A DNA stretch of 64,000 nucleotides from Incurvaria masculella (taxonomy: Eukaryota; Arthropoda; Insecta; Lepidoptera; Incurvariidae), in the NCBI GenBank assembly GCA_946894095.1, contig OX335647.2:10434001-10498000 (forward strand). Direction: 5' to 3'. The position numbers and the translations under genes are program-made. Positions 51,601 through 61,800 of this stretch are shown here, piece by piece (within the stretch, counting starts at the first letter, position 1; every line of letters starts with the position of its first letter). The notes under the pieces are model-generated. The model had not been told where the DNA came from, searched no databases, and worked only from the letters and a program-made list of their open reading frames with translations.

Positions 51601-54600
51601 TTACGACTATTTATCTCAGCCACAGAGTTCATAATATTTGACGCCAGTCCAAGGGTGCTAACCGTAACGCCATCTCTAGTTACTTATAGGTACCAACTTC
51701 TTGTTTTTTTGTTTTAAAAATAAACAGATTTCACTACTGGACTGTTCATACCGAGCTTCGAATACTCATTAAAGTTGTCTACCAAATAAATATCCACCAC
51801 CATTACATCCAGTACCATTACAATGTAGGAAATAACCTCAAAGTTCATCTTTAGCAATGTTTACTCACTTATCCCCATTATAGAAAAAACGGAAAGTTAC
51901 ACATTTTTACTTATATGATGCGAGGAATGAAAGCAAAGTGGATTCATTGGTGTACATGCTAACTGCCAGCGCTTTTGTAATGGGCATTCTCCTTTAATAT
52001 CTCCATATATCCATGTCCAACAAGCACATATTTAAACAGGAGAAGCCCCAGGCAACATCTAGTGTTTGATCTTTCGTAAACCCAAATCAAGAAAGGATTA
52101 TGCTATCTGATATCTAGCGTGTCTACAATAAACCCCGCTGTTGCCAGTTTATTTAAAACTACCTACGTTTAGTACATGTGGCATGCAAACATAACCGCTA
52201 AATGTTTTGGAGGGTGTTGGTGGAAACTGACTTGGGGAACGAATTTTGGAACAGCTTTCCACAAGATTACAATATGGTCAATATGATTATAAGGTATAGA
52301 CTATATATGTACACTCACATAACACTTCTTCCATTTCTCTTCAGTGGCCGTAAAGTAAGATCAAACTGACAACTGTTCTTCAGATATTTTTTTTAAGTAA
52401 GTAACTTTTTCGTAAGTTTTTTTATAATTTATCACTTAGAACTGAATACTCTACTGCGTCCTTACCTCAGTCCAGAATCGAAGACAGGTACACCAGAAAA
52501 ACTTATAATGTTGTAAATAGTTAACCAGTTGTGTAAATATGGTGAAAAAAAATTCTAGCAGCCATGGTAGAAACCCAAGCAGGCCTCCATGAATAGGACA
52601 ACAAATCCCTCTCCACATCATTATGAATATTTATTATCACCAACAAACAAGTTGTGAAAAGTTGTCTTGCGATTAGTATAAGCCATCACTTCAGACATAC
52701 GTTTTTTTATGAAATTGCAATGCACACACATGATAATGATGACACATGCAATAACATGCCATATTACTGATTATTTTTGCATGCTAGCGTCGCCGCGGAC
52801 AATTTGTATCTTAAGGATGTTCCGACCCGTACAATGTTTTTTTTACACAGAACGCAAAAAGTATTGCATTTTAAGGTGGCCCATCCCGCTCATCTCCCCA
52901 TACAAAAGGGGAAATAAGATCACGCCCATATTTCTTGTCAGAGATCCAAAATTTTGCTCAAAATAGCTTTATTTGATCGAACTAGATGTCTAATGACCAT
53001 TGGCATTGTAAAATTGTGTTTGGTTTCTAAGTTATAAGGTCCGAAAGCTCGAATTTTTCGCGCGGTTTATACAATAACTTTGGAGGTGGATTACGTAATG
53101 ATAAAGTAAGAACATCGTAAAAAGATTAGTCATCAGACATAGCTTATTTAATCAAGATTTGTGATCTATTTGGTTTTTGTTAGATTTTGTACTACAGCAG
53201 TCGTGGTTAACTTTTAGCTATAAGTCGTTTTGAAATTAAAATTTTCGTAAATCTTACCAAATCATACACTATGCACATTGTATTTTTTGTGGACATGTTG
53301 CATCTTCCTCATCACGGAGCCTGTCTTATTCTTTGAAACAGAGAAGGTCCCAGAGCGCAACAGCACGGTTTTGTACCGTGCCCGCGAATGAGTTAGGCCC
53401 GCCGGGTTGGGCCACCTTAAGGCACGAATTCGTCAAAAATATTAAATATAGCCATAGTAGTTGCAGCGAAAACATATTTACAATTTCAGGTTTAATGGTT
53501 TCGTTGTAATTGCCGATTAGAAGTTTTACACCGTTAGATGGCGCTGTTAAATAAAAATCGTATTTAAATAAATTGTAACAAAACCAATAATCCTGAAATT
53601 GTGAAATTGTTTTCGCTGCAAGTAATATGACTATATTAAACTTTTATTATCAATTCGTGGCTTAAGAACGGCCCGTAAGCTATGCTCCCAATACAAACGT
53701 AGTTTACTAATCATTTGGAAACCGCTATTCCAATTAAATTGATATTTAATTTCCGATATCAGGTGACAAATATCTGTGTCTGCATGCTTTTTTTTTTTTG
53801 AAAAATCCAATCCGAATGAAATGTAAACAAAAAGAAAATCTTCATACGAATTTAGTTTTCTCTGTGGTTTGTCCCAGAATCTATTTACCGAAAAAACCAA
53901 GGCATGCAGACACAGATATTTATAGCCTAATATTAGATACCAAATATCAAGTAAGTTGGAACAGTGGTTTTCAAATTATTAGTAAACTACGTTTGTATGG
54001 GAGGCGAAATTTTATGGTGCTTACGGGGCGACCTTAAAGTGCAATACTTTTTGCTTTATGTGTGCAAACAACTTTATATGGGTCGGAACAGCCTTAAGGT
54101 GGGCCTTCCCGCTTAACTACCCATACAAACGTGGAAAGAAGATCATGCCCATATTTCTTGTCAGAGATCCAAAATTTTGCTCAAGATAGCTTTATTTGAC
54201 TGATCACATGTCTGATGACCATTGGCATTGTAAAATAGTGTTTGGTTTCTATATTATAAGGTCCGAAAGTTCGATTTTTTTCGCTCGTTTTATACAATAA
54301 CTTTGAAGGTGCATTACTCAATGATAAAATAATCATATCTTAAAAAGATTAGTCATCAGACATAGCTTGTTTCATGAAGATTCATAATCAATTTGGTTTT
54401 TGTTAGATTTTTGTTTGTTTTTGCTATAAGTCGTTTTGTAATTGATATTTTCTTAATTTTACCAAATCAAACACTTTGCGCATTGTCTGCTTTGTGGACA
54501 TGTTGCATCCTCCTTATCACGAAGCCTGTATTTTTATTTGTAACAGAGAAGGTCCCAGAGCGCAATAACTCGGTTTTGTAGCGTGCCCGCAAATGAGTTA

Positions 54601-57600
54601 GTCCTGCCGGGAAGGGCCACCTTAAGGGTACCATTTCAGGTACTAACAACGTCACTTCCACATACAAATGTTTCCGGTTAACTCGCACAATTTTTCTCCA
54701 AAGTAAAATCACGCGATTTTAGATTGATGTCATCAATATCCATCTTTTTGTAGTATCTAAAACAAATTTTCTTTAAAAAATTTGAATTCAAGATGTTTCG
54801 TGCAAGCTAAAATAGCCCTCTTTTGTTTGTTAGTAGAACCTTAATTATTCGAGTGAATGTGGACCGACCATACCTTGGAATCGAAAAAACTAAGATAATA
54901 GGGAATTCCAAGATTTCCCAGTCAAAATCTGTGTGCTAAACAATCTACACCGATTTCTCAAGTTGAGATTTGAAAATGGCAGCTCGCACAATATGTTAGA
55001 ATTTTCCTCTCGCTCACTTAAATATATTTTCTTGGCTTACAGTCCCGTCGGAAAACACATTTAGATGACAGCGATTGGATATACATTCTGTAGTTCTATC
55101 TCCTGTAATTTTCATCTGGCTGCGCAAAGAAATGAGAGAATAATATTTAATGCATATAGACAATACTAGCTGCGGTACCCGGCTCCGCTCGGGTTAGTGT
55201 CGGCTAAATTATCTCATGGATAAAAAGTAGCCCACATGACTGGTCCAAAATAGGGTCAAACTGGTCCAGGACAATGTATCCATGTACCAAATTTAATCAA
55301 GATCGTTCGAGCCGAAATAGCATGATTTAATGAGAAACATCCAATAATTCCCATTTAGAGCTTCGTTGACGTTTGGTGGCTATTTAAAAAAAACATTTTC
55401 CGCGAGAACCTTTCTGCACTTTCACTGCTACATTGCTTACCTAGTAAGTAACGTGTAACGTAGGTAAGTTTTGCGTGGACTCCAACCCACAGCCAGCCTC
55501 AACATCGAAAACAGTAACCCATCTCGAACCTGACTGCTCCCAGAGATGCTATACATTGATAAAATACGCATATAAATCAGGTAAGTGGTTCGCATGTTAT
55601 AAGACTTTAAGACTCACTACTTACCCTTCTGGTAATGAAGCGTTATATTATGTAATCTGTAAGTTTTTAGTAGAATCAGGCTAGACGTAGATACAATGCA
55701 CATCTAAATCGAGTAATTGGTTCTCAAGGATTTTATTCTGTTGGTCGCTCCTCCGGCGATTTAGCGTGATGCCAAGTAGTCCTAAAGTTGCAGGAAATAC
55801 CAAGCCGTACTTCAGTAAAAGTAAGCGCTGCCGCCGCAAAGCCGAGCCGTGCATAGCATTGGAGTTTGTATGACAGCCCCATCTTAGCGTAAGCGGAACT
55901 GAATTCTATTTAGCCAATCCGAATTCCCGGGTAGTTAAATGTACATGTACTAAGTTTTACAAATCGCTAGTGCCTTGAAAATTCGCCAAACGGACACCAA
56001 ACAGTCACGACGTCTGCCCTCCCCCCGCCGCCGCTCCCCGCCACCGCCCCCGGCTCCTCTCCCCCTAGTGTGAAGTATCGCTACCGGCATCGTTTTCGCA
56101 GCCCCGTGAAAGTTCTAAAGCCCATGGGCACATAAATTGTAGCCTATGTGTTATTCTGATGTATAAGCTATATTATTGTAAAGTTTCATTAGAATCCATT
56201 CAGTAGTTTTTACGTGAAAGAGTAACAAACATCCATCCATCCATCCATCCATCCATCCATCCATCCATCCATTATTACAAACTTTCCCCTTTATATTATT
56301 TATTAGATATTAGATACTGGAATTAAAGGTTCAGATAAATTATTGTTGTTCTGTAATTTATCTGGGTGTTGAAGACATGCAGCACAGTAGTAACGTGAGA
56401 GAGTCAATAATATTTATTATGAGAGCAAATCAGTAATAAACTTTGATCAGTAAAAACCTAACAAATAAATAATTAAAAAAAGAATGTGACTATAATTATG
56501 AAGGGAACATTGCTATATTTCATTAGATTAAGTAAAATAAAATTGAAAACATGAAAGAGTTCTTCCATATTATTTTTTAAAGGATGCGAAGAAATAGAAA
56601 AATTAAATTAGGAAGTGTGGCGATTTTATGAAGGTGCGGGCCCAGTTGCACGATATTAGCAACCATGACAAATATGAATACAAACAATGTCTAACAACTG
56701 TTTGGTTAGTAAGAGTACTTGATTACTCTAGTGAACTTGCAAAAACATGTTTTTAAATTTAATCATAGTCATTATATTTAATTGCCCATACACCCTCTCA
56801 CTGCATTTTAATTCTTTATTCGGGTATTGAAATAAAACAAAAAACAAAAAACAAAAACCAAAACTATAAAGGGTTGAGCAATGAAACACTCAAGTGTTAC
56901 TAAAATTTTTATTTTACATCTTGTAATCAGAGATAATTGAAACATTATGTCAAGTCAGTCATTATGGATTTCCACTGAATCAGTGTTAGAAGAAAATCCA
57001 TCAAAAATTCATAATACCATAATGCAACGTGGTGTATGGGCAAGTTAAATAAATAGTCGGGATGACATACAGATAATGTTTTGAATTTCTTCAACTTTCT
57101 TCAAACAACGATTGCAGATCAGGGCATTAGACAACACACAGGAGACTACCGCTATACATCTAGGTGGGGATTTAATTGTAGCTTCATATATGTATACGTG
57201 AAGAAAGGCACCAAATATAGAGAGTGGCTCATTACAGGAACCTATCTTGTGCCTTCTTCACCACCATCAATACTGATCATATTCATTTTATTATTACTTA
57301 CAATTATTATTGTGCTTATGTTATAAAATAAAAACACAAGTGATTATTTAATCTAAGTCAGCAATTAAATACAAAAAGTACCTTTAAGAAGAATTATAAT
57401 GTATGATTTCATGATTTTTTCCTCACTTTAAATAATCATTCAGTCGTGTTCAAGCAGAGGCAGTTCCGTAGAAACACACATGTATTCAAGTTCGGTACAG
57501 TACAGAGCAGCTAGCTCGAACACAACCTTTGTTTTCCAATTTCTTTCTTATAGGTATGTTAACAATATTTTCCTTAATTAATTAATAGGTACACATAAAT

Positions 57601-58788
57601 ACATTCAAAGGTGATAATTGTATCTACAAACCTATAAAAATCATTCATTAACGAATAAATAGAGAACTTGTGTGTTCTCCACACACACAATGTCTCAGAC
57701 TACATTTACAATGCATTAATAGATGCAATCTGAAATATGTCTTTTCGATATATTAAGTCATTCTTGATTAATTAATGCATAATTTTAACAAACAATTATA
57801 GGTTCACACTGTTTCTTTAAAATACTGCAAATGTAAATGTAGCAACAATTTCCCAGAGCATAATGTCGTTTGCGGTCGATATATTTTGCCTCAATGGCCG
57901 AAGTGTCTTCACAACAGGTTCAGACAAAAATATGTTTTTATCTTACTGGATATGGATGGCAAACATATCATCTATGGTCGTATTAGCCAATCCAACAGCA
58001 GCCCCGAAGGACTTAGGAACTTAGGAAAATTATCGAATTAGATTAAGAACATTAAAAATTTCCATTGCTTTTCTCATTTAATAATCATACATATGGATAG
58101 AACCCCTGAGTTGAAATATCAAGAAGGTGCCTTATGTCTATTTAGGTAAACAATGTCAACTGCAATTTTTAATAAGAAAACCATAAACGTTGTGATAACT
58201 GAAATTATACGTAATAATAAGAGGGAACAAGAGGCACTTATATGAAACCAGTCAAGCCAGTTGTGCTGCATAGTCCTTAAAAAAAGTTAAACCATTTAAG
58301 CCTATGAAGTACTTGATATTAGCTAGAGATTCTGATATAGGTATGGACTACCACATAATTTATTGTTGGATCTCTGTTGCTCTCTACAACTCTAGACAAT
58401 ATTGCACTTTTTGCAGATAGGATACCATTGAAGTGCTGTGCGAGCCAAGTGTGCACTAGTATATTTAGAAAAAACTAGTTCATATATCCCTTTTTTTTAA
58501 GAAAAACATGTGCAACATAAAGTGGAAAAAATCAAACAAAATAATGGCCAATAGGCAGCGACATGAAAAAAAATATCGACAGTCCTAGAATAAAATAAAT
58601 TCTTATGCCCAGGAACTTATCTTGTATGGTACTAGCGCTAATATAAGGATCTTGTTGCATTATAGTCGTGGGCGTTTCCACTGGTTTTCGAAAACGTTAG
58701 TAACTGTTAATGCTGATGCCGATAGCCGTTAGCGGAAACGGTTTCAAAAAGAAATGAAAGAAAACTCCCTCTCCCTTCTTCTCCCTCT

Positions 58789-58819
<31 letters not shown>

Positions 58820-61800
58820 GGCTGGACATGAATGAGTATAATGACATCTAGCACGGTTCGATCATCTCACATGAATTCTGAATCTCGAGTGCAGTGACCT
58901 GTATTCAAAAACCGGCCAAGTGCGAGTCGGACTCGAACACGAAAGGTTCCGTAGCATCGAACAAAAAAATCACGTTTTTTGTATCGGGGCCCCCTTTAAT
59001 TTAAATTATTTTATAATCTTACCTATTTGTTGTTATAGCGGCAAAATAAATACACAATCTGTGAAAATTTCAGCTGTCTATCTGTTACGGTTACTGAGAT
59101 ACAGCCCTGTGACAGACGGACAGACGGACGGACGGACGGACGGACGGACGGACGGACGGACGGACGGACGGACAGCGGAGGCTTAGTAATAGGGTTCCGT
59201 TTTCACCCTTTGGGTACGGAACCCTAACAAGAAAGAGAGGAAAAATCCAAAAATCAAAATAAAAAATGAGGTTTTGTTACTATGTAGTTATCGCAAACAA
59301 TTAAGAAGTCAGACAAAACTGTTTATCCTCCACAAAATAATCCCCAGAAATAATATAACACAAATGATAAATAAACATATTTATATTTTATTTCATATGC
59401 CTATTAGCATTTAGAAATACTAATCGTTGGACTTTTTCTGTAAGCAAACCACAACGGCGGTCGTTAAGAATGTAGCCCCTCTTCGACTACAGTGCGCACT
59501 GCGCGCGCGCATTACAGTTTCGGCGGTAACCCCAGTTGCGAGAGTCGCCGGCTACAAGCCGCAACGAAGTAATTATTAATATTACCAAGTATTACTTGTA
59601 ACCCCAGTTACAAAAGTCGCCGGCTTCGAGCCGGTTACGGTTACATTGCGCGAGCGAGACAGTCGCGGCTGGCGGGTCGTTGCGTCTAGACGTATCGCAA
59701 CCTACGGGCTTTCGTTGGCGCGCCGCGTGCGCGATCCAGTGCGCTACAAGAAACTTGTAGCGGCCATACTGCTCGGCGTAAAATGAATACTTCGTTTTTA
59801 CACTAGTAACAGTTTACAAACCCATTTCTCATTTCTCGTCCCACGACTATTGCATTAAGACAGATGTTTTGTTTTTGTTTTGGAGTTACTATTTCAGTTA
59901 TAATTTATTAAAACAGATATACTGAATAACAGTTAGCTGCATTCTTTATTAAGTAACTTGAAACCATTGGACCTTAATTCATTAGTCTGCCTGATTTAAA
60001 AATTTTGTTTAAACACTAAATTTTTTTTTTGGGTAACTCAACTTGGTGGAGCTGGCTAAGGTAGGGCCAGTAGCGGACACTTTGATCGGTTTACTGCCTA
60101 ACTTTTTAGCCAAAAGCTTGAGCCTATTCTTACAGGTATCTCATATTTCGAAAGGTTTAAATAAACAGTCTTTGGCGAATAACAGTCTAACATAACCAAA
60201 CATATCTCTGGACTTCTGACTATGTCTGTTTGATGGCCAGAGTGCCAGGAAAGACTAAATTATACATTAGGCTACAATTAGATAATACATAAGGAACATT
60301 TATTATGTGCTTAGTGCACTTATAATTTTATTTGCACTATACCTACATTTTTATACATTTTAAAATGTAGAGGTTTCACACTTGAGTGTTGTGACAGAAT
60401 TGCAGAATGCAAGTTTTTTTTTTGTTTTACGTAAATACCTACTTAATTCAAGTTGTGCGGACCCGTGGCTAACAGTATGCGATGATCGATAAATTGATTT
60501 ACAGCTAACAGATCATTTAGTAACCTAGTAGTAGTAAATTACCTGACATAGCTGCGGCGGGGAGGCGACGTGGTGCGCGTGCGGCGTCACGGGCGCGAGG
60601 GGCGGCGGCGGGGGTGGGGGAGGCGGCGGCGGCGGGGGAGCGGGCGGCGGAGCGCCGAGCGCGGGCTGCACCGCCAGGTACAGCTTGGTGGGACCCAGCA
60701 TGCCCTGCTTGCCTGTCGACTCTTGAGCTGTAATATTAGTATCAATGTCACGTGGCCATTTTCTACATACATTGGTTTCATGAACTTTCAATTAAATTTA
60801 GACAGAATTATTAACTAAATGATTCATTCACATGTTCACGAAATTTTGTTTAAATTTTTGTCTCCCGAGCACCGAAATAGTCTCAGGGTACCTAGCAGTT
60901 GACTAATGTCCACCTCATTTCGTCCAATGAAGTTTTTAGGCACACAATGAGTGGTGAGCCCATAGCTGTGTCATCTAGCTATTTTGCTATAAGTTGGTTT
61001 ATAGGAGCGAGTACCCAGCCGGATCTTTTCAAATCCAGCTAAGAGACATAGGCACAACCGATTTATGCACTTCATGCAATTTGCCCAAGTTCACACATAA
61101 AAGCTATTGTAACAGTGTCTAATTTTTAGATTTCCCTTATGTTAACATTGGCTGTCAAAAAACTGTTGTTCAGGAAAGCCGTCTGTTATTTAGCTCCAAA
61201 AACCGACTTATACAAGGCCTAAAACCTCCAAAGTGGTGGGTTTCCTCCCTACACAGCATAGCATTCGTGTTGAACTCCAAACGAAAATGACAATGGTGAA
61301 ACCATGCCCAAAACCGCTAGGCCACAAACGCCCTCGAGTTGAAATAAAGGAAAATCAAGTTTTTAATTTTGGCTCATGAAAATTAGACGTGAGGTGGGAC
61401 GTACCCTTGAGCAGCTGCTGCTTGACCTGATGCTGCACGAGCGCCAGCTGCTGCGGCGTGAGCGAGTTGCCCTGCAGCCCCTGCAGCACGATCCGGGGCC
61501 CGCTGCTCGTTTGCATCACCTGCTCCCCATCATCACACTTCTATTATTACACTAGCCACTCTGAGATTAAAATATTTTTTATTGTTCATAAAATATTGAA
61601 GTAATGTTTACTCTTGCCAAGTATATAGGTTTTACAAAACATGAAAATTTCAACACTGCTTCTATGATATAAAAATACATTCAGAACCCACAATAATAAA
61701 AAAAACTCAATGCAAGTAGCTACTATTGATATTTGGAATGAAGATCTGTAATCATGAAATAATGTATCATTAAATAAGTATAAAATAAATAATAATACAA

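Larger units (their letters stand above)
52815..54093 (+). mobile_element. TTAA-MITE interrupted by two other TTAA elements
   Basis: Host element starting GGATGTTCCGACCCGTACAA and ending GGGTCGGAACAGCC, with TTAA at 52811-52814 and 54094-54097. Removing 52875-53416 and 53666-54033 restores the order seen at 23618-23932. Confidence 0.85.

Noticed and set aside
53631..54037. Two open frames of 79-89 aa around 53.6-54.0 kb
   Set aside because: They arise from the inverted arms of a TTAA-MITE.
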